From contig NC_134535.1 of NCBI RefSeq assembly GCF_050624435.1, forward strand, positions 125,661,731-125,725,730: a stretch of 64,000 nt of DNA, read 5' to 3'. How positions within the stretch are numbered: the first letter of the stretch is position 1; every line of letters starts with the position of its first letter. Positions 28,695-41,240 of the stretch are shown here, in pieces. The notes under the pieces are model-generated. The model saw only the letters and a list, made by a program, of their open reading frames with translations. It made no database searches and was not told where the DNA came from. Source of the DNA: Tenrec ecaudatus (Eukaryota > Chordata > Mammalia > Afrosoricida > Tenrecidae). The position numbers and the translations under genes were made by a program.

Positions 28695-29458
28695 CACAAT
28701 TAATCTTGTTCATGCCTGATGACTAACAGTAGAAACTATAACAATATCATAGGCATCTCAATTGTTCAGCTCACACAATCCTGACTGAAAAACTAAAGTG
28801 GAGCAAATGTTCTGCACCCTGGGCTCAAGTGTGTGTTCGAGCAGAGATGTCACTGGAGATCTTAAACAGTGGGATCAAGTGCCTGAAAAGTATCTTTGGA
28901 GAATTGTAACACGAGATGAAACATGGCTTTTCTGATATCATTTTAAAAACAAAACAAAATCAAATAAATGGCTACCAAGAAGGGGACACAGTCCAGTCAG
29001 AACAAAATTGGACCAGTCAAGAGCAAAGGTCATGACAACAGTTTCAGGGAATGCTCAAGACATTTTGTTTGTTGACTTTCTAGAGAGTCAGAGAACAATA
29101 ACGTCTGCTTGCAAGCGGAATGTTTTGAAAAAGTAGTCGACACTATAGTAGAATAATCCCTAGGAAAGCTTTACCAGAGCATCCTGCACCACAATCCTCC
29201 TGCTCATTCTTCTCATCAAACAAGGGAAATTCTGCAAGAATTTTTCTGGGACTTGATTAGACTTCTCTTACAGTCGTGATTTGGCTCCACTGGCTTCTTT
29301 TGTTCCTTAATCTTACTAAGTTTTAAGTCAATAATGTTATAAAGAATGTGTTGTCCTGGTTAAATTCCCAAGAATTCATTTTTTAGGGATGGATTATTGG
29401 CTGTGTTGGCTTGCAAAAATGAGTGACTTTGAAAAGATTTATGTTAAGAAATGAAGTG
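28695..29458 (+). mobile_element. Mariner transposon (second lineage), 5' and middle part
   Basis: Translated pieces include TRDETWLF near 28,910 and LHHNPPAHSSHQT near 29,190, equivalents of the transposase catalytic blocks. It resembles the copy at 50.1 kb more than those at 10 and 21 kb. Its 3' end resumes at 33,465 after the L1 insertion. Confidence 0.75.
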
Positions 29459-32400
29459 GACATACCAGAGGGACTCCGCAGAATCCAGCCCAGGAGTGTT
29501 GCTTACAGGGAAATTCAACGCTGCTGGATTGCAGGAGGTGCATCATAAAGATAAGTAGGCACAGACTCACGGGGTTTTGAGGGGCTGGGGGCTTTTGGCT
29601 TACCTCAGTAAAGCCAGCTAAAAGTTGCTTCTTTGAAAGGATAAATGGAATCAATAGACCACTGGCAAACCTAACATAAGAAAGAATGAAACAAATTTCA
29701 ACAGCAAGAATAAGGGATGAAAGAGGGGTCATTACAACAGACCCTAGTGAAATCAAAAGGATAGTTTCACAGTACTATGAAGGATTGTACTCCAATGAAT
29801 TCAACAATTTGGAAGACATGGACAAATTCCTGGAAAAACAATCCCTCCCTAGACTATCCTCGGTGGACATCAAGAATCTCAACAGACCCATAGCGATAGA
29901 AGAAATAGAAAAGGTGATCAAGGGATTACCAACAAAAATATCCCCTGGAAAAGATGGCTACACTGGAGAATTCTACCAAGCATTCAGGGAAGAACTAATA
30001 CCAATCCTACACAAACTTTTCAAGAACATAGAAAAAGATGGCAAACTCCCGAACTCCTTCTATGAAGCTAGTATAACTCTGATACCCAAACCGGGAAGGA
30101 TCCCACAAGAATCCAGAACTACAGACTAATATCCCTAATGAACATTGATGCAAAAATCCTTAACAAAATACTAGCCAACAGAATACAAAAGTATATAAAA
30201 CAAATAATTCACCATGACCAAGTGGGATTCATACCAGGGATGCAGGGATGGTTCAACTTAAGAAAGACCATTAGTATTATTTGTCACATTGACATGAAAA
30301 AGTATAAGAATCACATGATAATATCAATAGATGCAGAAAAAGCATTGGACAACATCCAACATCAATTCCTGTTTAAGACACTAGCGAAGATAGGAATGGA
30401 AGGAAAGTTCCTCAAGACAATACAAGCTGTATATGAAAAACCAACAGCCAAAGTGGTAGTCAATGGAGAAAAGACTAACACAATCCCAGTGAAAAAGGGG
30501 ACCAGACAAGGATGCCCCTTGTCCTCACTCCTAATTAATATCGTGCTGGAGGTTTTAGCTAACAGCATAAGGCAAAGAAGTGACATCAAAAGTATTCATC
30601 TTGGGAAGGAAGAGGTAAAATTATCGTTAATTGCAAATGATATCATTTTATATATGGAAAACCCCAAAAGTTCCACAAGGGGAGTACTGGAAGCAATAGA
30701 GGAGTTTGGCAGAGTGGCAGGATACAAGATCAACAAACAGAAGTCCATCAGACTGTTATACACATCAGATAAGACCACAGAAGAAGAGATCAAAAAGGTG
30801 GTACCCTTCACAATAGCCAAACACAAATTGAAATATCCAGGGATACACCTGACTGAAAAAAAAAAAAAGATCTATACAGGGAAAACTATAGAACACTATT
30901 ACAAGAAACCAAGAGCGACCTCAACAAATGGAAGAATATCGCATGCTCTTGGATTGGAAGACGTAATATAGTTAAGATGTCAGTTCTGCCAACAGCACTA
31001 TATAAGTTTAATGCCATCCCAATACATTTACCATCATCTTTCTTCAAAGAAATGGAAAAACTGATTACCAACTTCATATGAAGAGGGAAGAAGCCCAGAA
31101 TTAGCAGAGAACTCCTCAAGAAAAGGACACCGTGGGAGGGCTTGCTTTACCTAACTTTGGCACATACTATACAAACAAAATTCTCAAAACTGCATGGTAT
31201 TGGTACAATGACAGATAGACCAATGGAAAAGAACTGAAAACCCAGAAATAAAAGCATCAGCATACAGACAGCTGATCTTTGATAAGGGCCCCAAAATATC
31301 AAATGGGAAGCAGATGCCCTCTTTAACAAGTGGTGCTGGAAAAAAATGGATATCAACATGCAGAAAAATGAAGCAAGACCCTTATCTCACTCCATGCACA
31401 AGAATAAACTCAAGTTGGATCACAGACCTTGAAGTTAAACCCCAAACTATTAGGGCCATCAATGAGGGAATTGGGACCAACTTGAGAACTTTGGCGCAGG
31501 GAATACACAGGCTATCAGAAATAGGGAAGGACACAAACACAGAGGAGGCACAAATTGACAATTGGGATATACTGAAGATAAAACACTTGAGTACATGGAA
31601 AGAATTCACCAAGAGAGTAACAAGAGATTCCACAGACTGGGAAAACATCTTTAGCAATGACACATCAGACAAAGACCTTATTACTAAAATCTACAATACT
31701 CTGCTAGCTTCCAAAAAGAAAAAAAACGAATACCCCACTTGAGAGGTAGGCAAAGGACTTGAACAGAAATTTCACAGGGGCAGAAATCCAAATGGCCAAC
31801 AAACATGAGAAAATGTTCACAATCTTTAACGATAAGAGAAATGCAAATTAAAACAACAGTGAAGTACCACCTGACACCCTCAAAGGTAGCCCAATTCAAA
31901 AAATCAGAAAGCAACAAGTGTTGGAGGCGCTGTGGGGAGATGGAACTCTCATCCACTGCTGGTGGGCCTGTAAGTATGTACAGCCAGTATGGAAATCAAT
32001 CTGGCGAAATTTAAAACAGATGGAAATAGAGTTACCATATGACCCAGCAATCCCCCTACTGGGCATATACCCAGAAAAGGCAAGAAACAAACCAAGACCA
32101 GACATCTGTGCTCCAATATTCATTGCGTCACAGTTCACAATTGCAAGGAGCTGGAAGCAACCCAAATTTCCATCAACTGACGATTGGATTAAAAAAACTG
32201 TGGTATATACATACAATGGAGTTCTACGCATCACTAAAAAGCAGTGATGAACATATGAGGAACATAGCGGCATTGGAAGAATTGGAGGAAATCATGCTAA
32301 GCGAAGTAAGTCAGGCACAAAAGGACAAGTACAACATGAGCCCGCTGAGGTAAGAATTTTTTAAAAAATGCAAAAGTGGCATAGCGGAAAAAGCTACTGT

Positions 32401-33464
32401 ATACAAACATTTCTGGGGTGAAGACTGTGTAGTATGGAAGAGATCAGATCAAAACCAGGGATGCACATGGTAGACAACAGTGGAGGAGGTGGGGAAAGGA
32501 AAATAAAAGGATGAATATAAGGAAGAAAAGGGGAGTGGGGACATGGGGCACTAACCCACCCAAGGGGAGGGTATTGTTTATATCTCCACAGGGAAAGTGG
32601 ACCAGATTTCAACCCAGTGCCACAAGGTGTGAATGCAATATCCCGGAATGGAGGAGGGAACCAGTGGAGAGGTCTGGGAGGATGGCCCCAGCACCAAAAA
32701 TTAAGTGGATTCCTGCCCCTCCCCTGAAAAGAATTAGTTCCAAAGGACGTCATTAATTCTGCAGCTTCGGGAGATGGACATATCTGGTCAGAGCACACGG
32801 GAGCAGATGAAGGGGCAGGAGGAGACAGTGGAGCAGAGCATGGCCCACCAGGCCATGAGGATGATGTTCCTGAGTAGAGTAGCCAGTCCACAGAGAGAAC
32901 AACATGGCTTGCCTCACTATGAGACATGATGCCTCTCAGTGACCAAGGGTGATACAGAGGACAGCACTGGAGACACAGTGTGGGAATTGCACCTGACCTG
33001 ATCCCACCACACCAAGGCAAAACACTGGGGGAGTGCAGTGGAACAGCAAGGGAATGGAGTGGCAAGGTCCCCAGGGAATGCTGAAAGTGGACTTTGGGGT
33101 CAGGGCCCGGTGCTCCAACAGACTGGACTGAAAAACACTCCTAAGGGCCAACAAATGATCCTTGAACTAACTACAAGCTTTTCTTTCTTGATGTGTTTTG
33201 TTTTGTTCTTTGTCAGTGGATTGTTGTTGTTTTGTTGTCTGGTTGTATACTGTTGCTTTGTTTCCCTCTGTCTTGTTTTCGTGCATGTTATTGTCTCCAC
33301 AGGTCTGTCTAAATAAGAGTTGTATGAGCCCCTAATAAAATGTTTTAAAAAAAGAGGTTGGATATGGAGTATTAATATTCTTGTAACTAATTTGGGAAAG
33401 GAACATCAGTAGTGTGGTTATATTACAGGTTATTAGTTAATAAACATCATGTGTTCTTTAAAAA
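29459..33464 (+). mobile_element. L1 retrotransposon insertion, 5'-truncated
   Basis: ORF2 sequence begins at about 29,605. Frames at 29,686-30,129 and 30,138-30,971 encode reverse transcriptase in two broken pieces ([39 protein letters not shown]). The catalytic FADD box reads IAND (about 30,634), so the enzyme is dead. Later frames (31,314-31,742; 31,918-32,353) are the ORF2 C-terminus, followed by about 1 kb of 3' UTR ending at 33,353. The insertion is flanked by AAGAAATGAAGTG at 29,446-29,458 and 33,465-33,477. The first 145 bases do not read as ORF2 and may be an inverted 5' piece. Confidence 0.92.
33354..33459 (+). other. Probable L1 3'-transduced segment
   Basis: Follows the L1's own AATAAA and A-run (33,334-33,353), is not L1, and ends with a second AATAAA (33,439-33,444), an A-run and then the target duplication. 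Confidence 0.6.
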
Positions 33465-33570
33465 AAGAAATGAAGTGTATACTTTTAATTTTTATCTTTT
33501 AATTATATTTTTTGAAAAATATTTTATATTCTACTCCTATACAAGGATGGACACTAAAAAAAATAAACGT
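33465..33570 (+). mobile_element. 3' end of the split mariner
   Basis: Continues the mariner broken at 29,458: after the duplicated 13 bp it reads TATACTTTTAATTTTTATC, matching the end of the copy at about 51,470-51,520. Confidence 0.65.
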
Positions 33571-33689
33571 TAGAATATATATATGGGCAAGTGATTTTCA
33601 ATAGACATTCCAAGATAGGTTTTATGTCAACTTGGCTAGGTAAGAATTTTCCCATGATATGGTGTAACATAATGTGGTGAATTCCATAA

Positions 33690-34300
33690 TAGGATCTTCT
33701 GTGAAGAATACCCCCTCCTTCATCTGGTCATAGCCATCCCCTTACAGAAGGGACACAAGAGAGGGAAGAGTCTATCAGGGTGCAGTATAGCACTGACAAA
33801 ACACACAACTTTCCTCTAGTTCTTTAATGCTTCCATCCTACCTACCTCCCACGCCCCACTGTCATGACCCCAATTCTACCTTACAAATCAGTCTAGATAG
33901 GAGCATGTACACTGGTACAGGCAAGAGCTTGCAACACTGGGAATCCAGGACAGATAACCACCCGAGGACCAATAATGAGAGTAAGGATGCAGGTAAGGTG
34001 GGGGGAGAAAAGGAGGAACGGAACACAATGATTGACATATAACAACCCCCCGGGGGATGGACAACAGAAAAGTGTGTGAAGGGAGACTGTGGTTGGTGTA
34101 AGACATGAAAAAGATAATAATTTATGGGAGAAAGGTGAGGAAAGGAGGAAATAAGCTGATACCAAGAACTCAAATAGAAAGAATACGTTTTGAAAATGAT
34201 GATGGCAGCATATGTACACATGTGCTTGACAAAATTGATGGATGGATGGATAGATTGTGATAAGACTTGTAAACAAACATAATTAAATGATTTTTAAAAA
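33690..34300 (+). mobile_element. L1 3' UTR end
   Basis: From the CAGGGTGCAGTATAGCACTG block to the terminal ATTAAATGATTTTTAAAAA. The family's 3' end is present with a diverged tail. Confidence 0.75.
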
Positions 34301-35610
34301 ATCTGGTCATAGCCTTCAGACAATTGAGGGATGTTCTAATTGGGAACATCGAAATCCTGGCCTGCTGGGCCAGAATGTGCTCCACTCTCTCCTCCTCCCC
34401 CTTCATTTGCTCCCCGGTGTCCCATCAGATATGCCCCTTTTCCGGAGCTGTAGATTCAGGACCGTCCTTTGAAATAAATTATTCTGAGGGGAGGGGCAAA
34501 TGGCCCCTTAGTAGTTGGGGTTGGAGCCGGCCCCCAGCCCTCTCCACTGATTCCTTACTCCACGCCGGAATGTTGCATTCACATTTGTAGCATCGGGTTG
34601 AAGTCTGGTACCTCTACCCATGTGGAGACAAAAACAATACCGTCCCCTTGGGTGGGTTAGTGCCCTGTATCAGCACTACACTTTTCTTTTTTATTTTTAT
34701 TTTCCTTTCCCCACCTCCATTTTAGTTGTCTACCATGTGTATCCCTGTATTTGGTCTGGTACCTGCCATATTACCTGGTCCTCACCCCAGGATTATCTCT
34801 ATACTTTAGCTTTTTCCCTAAACCTCATTTGCCTTTTTTTTTTTTTAAAGTTTACCTCAATAGCCTTTCAAGTCTTTCTATATTTAAGTCAATGCTATTT
34901 TGAAGTCTGTTTTCTCTTTTTTTGCCCTCTGGGTCAGGTTGTTCTATGTGGTAGTCTCTTATTTATGCTTGGTGAGTGTTGTTCTTCTGCCCATACTGTG
35001 TTGGCAAGGATCTTCTGTAGGGCTGAGTTTCTTCTAACATATTCTTTGAATTTTTCCTTGTCTGAGAACACTCTAACTTCTCTATCTATCTTGATCGATA
35101 ATTTGGCTGGGTAGAGTATTAATGGTTTGCATTGTTTTCCTTCAATTTTTGGAATATGTTACTCCACTCTCTCCTCTTCTTCATAGTTTCTGCTGATAGG
35201 TCTGAGCATATTCTTATGTGGAAACCTTTATATGTGATAGCTACCCTCATGATTTTCTCCTTTTCCTCAAAGTTGGATAATTTAACTATTATGTGCCTTG
35301 GTGACTTCTTCTTGGGATCAAATCTAGCTGGTGTTCTTTCAGCCTTCTGAATGGTTGCCTGGTTTTCATTCACAAAACTGAGGAAGCTCTACCCCAAGAA
35401 TTCTCTAACTATTGTTGTAGATGACTTCTTTGATGTGTCTTCCTCCGGTAAGTCAATAATTCTAATGTTTTTCCACTTCACAGCATCAGATATAGATCTT
35501 AAGTGTTCTCCAGCTTCTCTGATGATATTATTAGATTTTTGTTTGCATTTGTTAAAGTCTGCTTGGCTGTTCTCCATGTCATCAGGCCTGGAGGTCAATG
35601 TTCCCAATTA
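34300..35610 (-). mobile_element. Inverted L1 part: ORF1 fragment and 3' UTR
   Basis: 35,119-35,373 encodes in reverse the L1 ORF1 protein core (PARFDPKKKSPRHIIVKL), and 35,389-35,607 encodes more ORF1 (DLPEEDTSKK). In the same orientation ORF2 is missing, and 3' UTR follows at 34,300-34,850. An internal deletion therefore joined ORF1 to the UTR. Confidence 0.8.
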
Positions 35611-37535
35611 GAACAGCCAGTCGACAGAGAGGACTACATGGCCGGTCCCACTATGAGACATGACATCCCTCATTGACCCATAACACTACAGGAGACAACA
35701 CCGGAGATACACTGAGGGAATTGCACCCGATCAGATACTGCCACATCGAGGCAAAACATCAAGAGAGTGTAACAGAACAGCAAGGGAATGGAGCAGCCAG
35801 ATCACCAGGGAATGCTGAAGGTGGACTTTGGGACTGAGCATGGTGCCTCAACAGACTGGACTGGAAACACATCTAAAGGCCAACAAACAATCCTTGAAGT
35901 AACTACAACCTTTTCTTTCTTGTTTAGTTTTTGTCATTGGTTTGGTTTTTGGTTGTTTGTTTGTTTTTCTTCTTCTTCTTTTCACCAGGTACCAGTGACC
36001 GGGCTATGGAGGCTGCTGAAAAGGAACAGCCCACATGCATACATCACAGTATTGCTCTGGCCCATTGCCCTCAACTAGAGCGCTGTACCTGAACAACAGC
36101 ACCCAACAACCACAGGGCATGGTTTGTTGTAGTTTTTTGGTACATTGTTGCTTGGCTGTGCCCTGTCTTGTTTTTGTGCATGTTATTATCTCCTCAGGTC
36201 TGTCTAAATAAGATAGGCTGGATGAACAATTTAAGGAGAAAACAACGGGACTGATAGTTCCATGGGGACATGGGAGACAGGGAGGTGGGGGGAAAGATAG
36301 TGGTGTTAATAAACCCAGGGACAAGGGAACAACAAGCGATTGAAATCGGTGGTGAGGAAGGTGTTAGAGGCCTGGTTGGGCTTGATCAAGGGTAATGTAA
36401 CTAAGAAGAATTGCTGAGACCTTGGTTGTGACTGAACATGATAGTGGGACAGGAGGGAAGTCAAAAGAAATAGAGGAAAGAGCTGGGAGGCAGAGGGCAT
36501 TTATAGAGGTCTAGATAAAGACATGTACATATGCAAGTATATTTGTACTTGTGGATGGAGAAATAGATCTATGTGCATATATTTATAAGGTTAGTTTTAA
36601 GGTAGCAGAGGGACATTGGACCTCCTCTCAAGTACCCCCTTAATGCAAGAATACTTTCTTCTATTAAATTGACATTCTATGATGATCACCTTCCCAACAC
36701 AACCGCTGAAGACAAATGGGTGCATAAGCAAATGTAGCGAAGAAACTGTTGGTACCCGGCTATCAAAAGAGACAGCATCTGGGGTCTTAAAGGCTTGAAG
36801 GTAAACAATTGGCCATCTAACTCAGAAGCAACAAAGCCCACATGTAGAAGCACACCAGCCTGTGTGATCACAACGTATCAAGGGATCAGGTATCAAGCAT
36901 CATCAGAACAAAAAAATCTTACTTAGTGAATGAACGGGGGAGTGCAAAGTGGAGACCCAAAGCTCATTTGTAGGCCACTGGACATCCCCTTTACAGTAGA
37001 GTCTTGGGGAGGATATGAGACAGTCAGAGTGCATTGCAGCATTGATGAAAAATACAACTTTCTTCTAGTTCCTAAATGCTTCCTCCCCCTACCCCCACTA
37101 TCATGCTCCGAATTCTGCTTTGCAAGTCTGGGTAGACCAAGGAATGTACAGTAGCACAGATAGGAACTGGAAACACAGGGAATCCAGGATGGATGATCCA
37201 TTACGGACCAGTGGTGTGAGTGTCGATACCGGGAGGGTAGAAGGAGAGTGTGGGTTGCAAAGGGGAAACCTATTACAAGGATCTACATATGACCTCCTCC
37301 TGGGGGAGGGACAACAGAAAAGTGGGTGAAGGGAGATGTCAGACAGGGCAAGATATGACAAGATAATAATTTATAAATTATCAAGGGTTCATGAGGGAGG
37401 GGGTAGTAAGAAGGAAGAGCAAATGTTTGAGAATGATGAGGGCAACAAATGTACAAATGTGCCTTAAATGATTGATGTATGCATGGATTGTGATAGGAGT
37501 TGTATGAGCCCCTATTAAAATGATTTTTTTAATGA
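35611..37535 (+). mobile_element. L1 3' UTR, nearly full length
   Basis: Abuts the inverted ORF1 at 35,610 and runs through the entire UTR to GAGCCCCTATTAAAATGATT. Together with 34,300-35,610 it may be one twin-primed insertion. Confidence 0.8.
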
Positions 37536-37668
37536 GGAGCTGATACCAAGGGCTCAAGTAGAAAGCAAATGTTTGAGAATGATGATGGCAACAAAAGTAC
37601 AAATGTGCTTGATAAATGGTTGTAAACATAGATTGTGAAAAGAGTTGTAGGAGCCCCCAATATTATGA
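37536..37668 (+). mobile_element. Second L1 3' terminus
   Basis: A further copy of the last 130 bases of the L1 (AAGGGCTCAAGTAGAAAGCA to GAGCCCCCAATATTATGATT), directly after the previous one. Confidence 0.75.
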
Positions 37669-37901
37669 TTGGAAAAAAATTGAGGGAAGTTTAATCAGGG
37701 GTGTGGCCTACTCAGTATAGATTGACTATGTGGAAGCTACTTCACTTCGGGGGATTCTAGATCCAGCATCTGTTTTTCCACCTCCTGTTATATCTTCTGC
37801 CAATCCCTGAAGCCATCAGTGGTTTGCCAACTTTGAATTCATTCAGCTGAACCCGGATTCACTCAGGTCTGCTGCCTGTGGTCCTCCTGCTCTATCTACA
37901 T

Positions 37902-38092
37902 CAATGGTTCTCAACCTGTGGGTCGCGATGCTTTAGGGGTCAAATGACCCTTGAACAGGGTCGTCCGATTCATAAGAGTAGCAAAATTATAGTTATGAAG
38001 TAGTAACGAAAATAATTTTATGGTTTGGGAGTCACCACAACAAGAGGAACTGTATTAAAAGGTCACAGCATTAGGAAGGTTGAGAACCACAG
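37902..38092 (+). mobile_element. hAT MITE (SPIN/URR1-like)
   Basis: Terminal inverted repeats CAATGGTTCTCAACC and GGTTGAGAACCACAG bound a 191-bp non-coding element with the palindromic GGGTCGCGA/GGTCACAGC parts of the family. Confidence 0.85.
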
Positions 38093-38502
38093 ACATAAAT
38101 GGAAGAGAAATCATCATTATATTGGGATGTGTCAAGTTTCCTTCAATAAGACACAGAAAGCAACTAACAGTAAAAGAAAATACATATCTTATTTTAAAAC
38201 CTTTTTCTCTTTAAAAGAAAACATTAAGAAGGAAGACAGCAAGACTAGGAATGAATGATTATATCATTTATCTGGCAGGCATATCTACATATGTTTACAT
38301 TTGTCAGATATATGCAAAAGGCATAAAAAATTCTTTAAGCACAGTAATGTGTTTTGGGGGCGGAGGGATACAATAACAACAATTGGATCACAGTGGGAGG
38401 TGAAAGACTAGAATATACCATACAATATTGGATTTACATATAAATCATTAAGTCATTAAATACAGTCATTAAAGAAGACTATAAATTCAGAATGTATTTC
38501 TG

Positions 38503-38520
38503 GTGTGTGTGTGTGTGTGT

Positions 38521-38572
<52 letters not shown>
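38503..38572 (+). repeat. (TG)n microsatellite
   Basis: About 70 bases of TG with one TA interruption, directly upstream of an AfroSINE head. Confidence 0.95.
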
Positions 38573-38573
<1 letters not shown>

Positions 38574-38752
38574 TTTGACTCTGGTGGCATAGTGATTACA
38601 CATTGGGTTGCTAACTACAAGGTCTTCAGTTTGACTCCACTACCTGCTCCGCAGGAGAAAGAATGGGCTTTCTACTCCTGTAGAGTCTCGAAACTCACAG
38701 GGTAAGTTCTAACCCTGTCCTATAGGTTGGCTCTGAGTTTATTTTTGGTTTG
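38574..38752 (+). repeat. AfroSINE
   Basis: Starts TTTGACTCTGGTGGCATAGT immediately after the TG array. Middle CTGCTCCGCAGGAGAAAGAA is close to the family consensus. Confidence 0.88.
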
Positions 38753-38799
38753 ATGTGTATGTAACTGAGTGTGTGTGTGTGTGAATGTACATGCTTACT

Positions 38800-38995
38800 C
38801 CAAAATTCACTGCCATTGAGTCCATGTAGACTCATAGCAACCATATAGGACAGGGTAGAACTGCCTCTGTGAGTTTCCCACGACTACAACTCTGGAAGAG
38901 TAGACGGCCTCCTCTCTCTTCGGCAGAAAGGCTGGTGGTTTCAAACTGCTTACCTTGCAGGTCAAAGCCAAAGGTATCTTAACCACGATGACACC
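38800..38995 (-). repeat. AfroSINE
   Basis: Reverse copy (ATTCACTGCCATTGAGTCCA at left), head to the right at CACGATGACACCAGAG. It forms an inverted pair with the copy at 38,574. Confidence 0.88.
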
Positions 38996-38999
38996 AGAG

Positions 39000-40160
39000 A
39001 TACTGACAGGATAAAAACATCCTTACAAATATCTGTTTATTTATTCAAATACTAGTGTGGCATGATAACTTATTTAGAGGCGAATTTTTTCTTTGCTGCT
39101 ACAGAAAGAATGAAGAATCTGAAGAATGAAGAATAAAATGTGATACTCTCTTTTCAACCCTTCCTTATAGAGTTAGAGCGGCCAACAGTGCATCCTCTGG
39201 GCTAATACACTGCTAGGTGCTTCATTCTTTAGGGCCAGGCCACACATCGTCAACTCCCAAAAGATAGCCTGCAAACAGATCTTCTGAGCTAATTCCAAGG
39301 CTAGGTGGGACTGAAGTGAATTTGTTTACATGAAAGAGAGTCACGGGTGACCCAGCACAGAGAAGATAGGAGTTTGCCTCAGATAGGGAACAGGAAGTCA
39401 AACTGGTTTTCAAGAAAAAGGCAATACCAATCTCGTCTTACCTGACTGTGGTTTCCTGTCTGAGGAAACACCTGGAGGACACCTGTGGAGAATGGCTGTG
39501 AAGCGAGAGGTTTGTGCTGAAATTGCGGGCAATGCAGAGGAGGAGCTGGTCATTACCAGAACAACTAGAGAGGTTACTAAAATTGGGAGAGTTTTACTAC
39601 TCCTTCTCTGGCTCATTCCCCAGAACTACCAACTCTGTTCCCATGTAATAAATTAGAAATTGATTGGTTAATTTAGCAGGGGCCCACTAGAACATTGCTC
39701 AATACTTACAGGAAATGTCTGTTCCGTTCAGTGTTTCTTTGGCAGATCATTCCACAAATGTCCAATAACAATCATAACCATTGGTTCCTCCGATGCATCT
39801 CAAAGGCTGGGAGCTGGTTCCCTGTGCACCTTTATAACTCCTCACTAACTCTTGTAAATTGGCATCACCACAGAGCTGTCCTGGTGTCTTCGTGACTTTC
39901 AGCTCAGCAAGCAAGCTGTCCTGACTTCTACTGGCAACCCATGTCTCTATCTATCCCAGGAGCTGAGCAAGCCCAAACCCTGATAGGAAAGAGCATGTGT
40001 GTCATGAAAATGGTAAATACTATGGGTGTGATTGCTTAGTGAAGATTTGACTCCCTGTGACTTGGCCTATCCACCCTAAGCAACAAATTCTGCATATTGC
40101 CCTGTAGTGACCATTTATGGGAATCCCAACCACTGCAAGAGGGCATTGACAAAGCCTTGT
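39000..40160. other. Repeat-poor intergenic stretch
   Basis: About 1.1 kb with no element that I recognise and no supported exon. Short frames here have no homology I can name. Confidence 0.4.
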
Positions 40161-40167
40161 GTCATAC

Positions 40168-40372
40168 AGAGGATCCCTGGTGATGCAATGAGGTAAGCAC
40201 TGGGCTGTTAACCCAAAGGTTGGTAGTTCAAACCCAGCAGTCTTTCAATTCCAGAAAGATGAGACTATCTGCTTCCATACATTTGCAGCATCAGAAGTCC
40301 TATGGAACAGTTCTATTCTTTCCTCTAGGGTCACTATGAGTGGAAACTGACTTCATGGCAGTGGGCCCAGAA
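40168..40372 (+). repeat. AfroSINE
   Basis: Head GATCCCTGGTGATGCAATGA, B box GGTTGGTAGTTCAAACCC, tail ACTGACTTCATGGCAGTGGG. One of the best preserved copies. Confidence 0.9.
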
Positions 40373-40472
40373 ATGGATGCATCCAATGTGAGAATAAGTG
40401 ATTGGGTGGGCAGATTGGAATTCATAATACGGCTATCTTTTCCTGTAACTTGAAAAGAGGCAGCCTGTAATA

Positions 40473-40664
40473 CAATTGTTCTCAACCTGTGGGTCACGAC
40501 CCCTTTGGCCATTGAAGAACCTTTTCACAGGGGTTGCCCAATTCATAATGGTAGCAAAATTATTGTTATGAATTACTAATGAAAATCATTTTATGGTTAG
40601 GGGGACACCACCACATGAGGAACTGTATGAAAGGGTCATGGATTAGGAATGTTGAGAACCATTG
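40473..40664 (+). mobile_element. hAT MITE (SPIN/URR1-like) with target duplication
   Basis: Ends CAATTGTTCTCAACC and GTTGAGAACCATTG. Flanked by CTGTAATA (40,465-40,472) and CTGTAAAA (40,665-40,672), an 8-bp duplication with one mismatch, as expected for hAT elements. Confidence 0.88.
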
Positions 40665-40737
40665 CTGTAAAACATGCGTGATTTGGAATTGACTGAGGAA
40701 TTCAGGGGAGAGCTGTTGAATTCCACTTGTTGTAATA

Positions 40738-40905
40738 GGAGCCCTAGTGATACAGTAGGTTATCCATTAGGCTGCTAACAACAAGGTCAGTGGATCAAAC
40801 CCACCACTTCTGTAAACCTTTAAAACTTAAGAAACCCACAGAAGTTCTGCGCTGATTTTCAGGGTCACTATGAGTGGGAATCCACTCAATGGCAGTTGGT
40901 GAATG
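40738..40905 (+). repeat. AfroSINE
   Basis: Starts GAGCCCTAGTGATACAGTAG and ends near ATCCACTCAATGGCAGTTGG. Confidence 0.85.
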
Positions 40906-41029
40906 CTATAATTGTCCTAAAATCCTCTGAACACTCATCTTATAGAGGCTTAACAACATTAATTGTGATAATCAAATGACAACTCACACTCTCTGGTGTT
41001 TAATTCTGTACCAGGCACCAAAATCTAAA

Positions 41030-41240
41030 TTCACTGCTATCCTATGGAACAGGGTAGATCTGCCCCGTTGTTGGGTTTCAGCAACTTTTACTACTTTACA
41101 GAATAAAAAGCCTCATCTTTCTCTCAAGGAGTAGCAGGTGGTTCCAAACTGCTGACCTTGTGGTTAGCAGCCCAGTGCATAATCATTATGCCACAAGCAG
41201 CAGCCCAATGTGCGATGCGCTAAGCCACCAGGGCACTTTA
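41030..41240 (-). repeat. AfroSINE
   Basis: Reverse copy from TTCACTGCTATCCTATGGAA to the head at GCCACCAGGGCAC. The tRNA-like end seems duplicated (two CCCA-TG-GC segments at 41,168 and 41,205). Confidence 0.8.

Noticed and set aside
29686-32353. Long open frames that look like a multi-exon enzyme gene
   Set aside because: They are consecutive broken pieces of L1 ORF2 with a mutated catalytic site, inside an insertion with a target duplication.
32394-33065. 223-codon reverse-strand frame, Pro- and Ser-rich
   Set aside because: It lies in L1 3' UTR; the same antisense text recurs in other copies of the family with stops.
38505-38705. Open frame rich in Cys-Val
   Set aside because: It is the translation of a (TG)n array running into a SINE.
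40168-40372. tRNA-like A and B boxes here and in other SINEs as possible tRNA genes
   Set aside because: No cloverleaf or anticodon arm is intact, and each is followed by the AfroSINE body.
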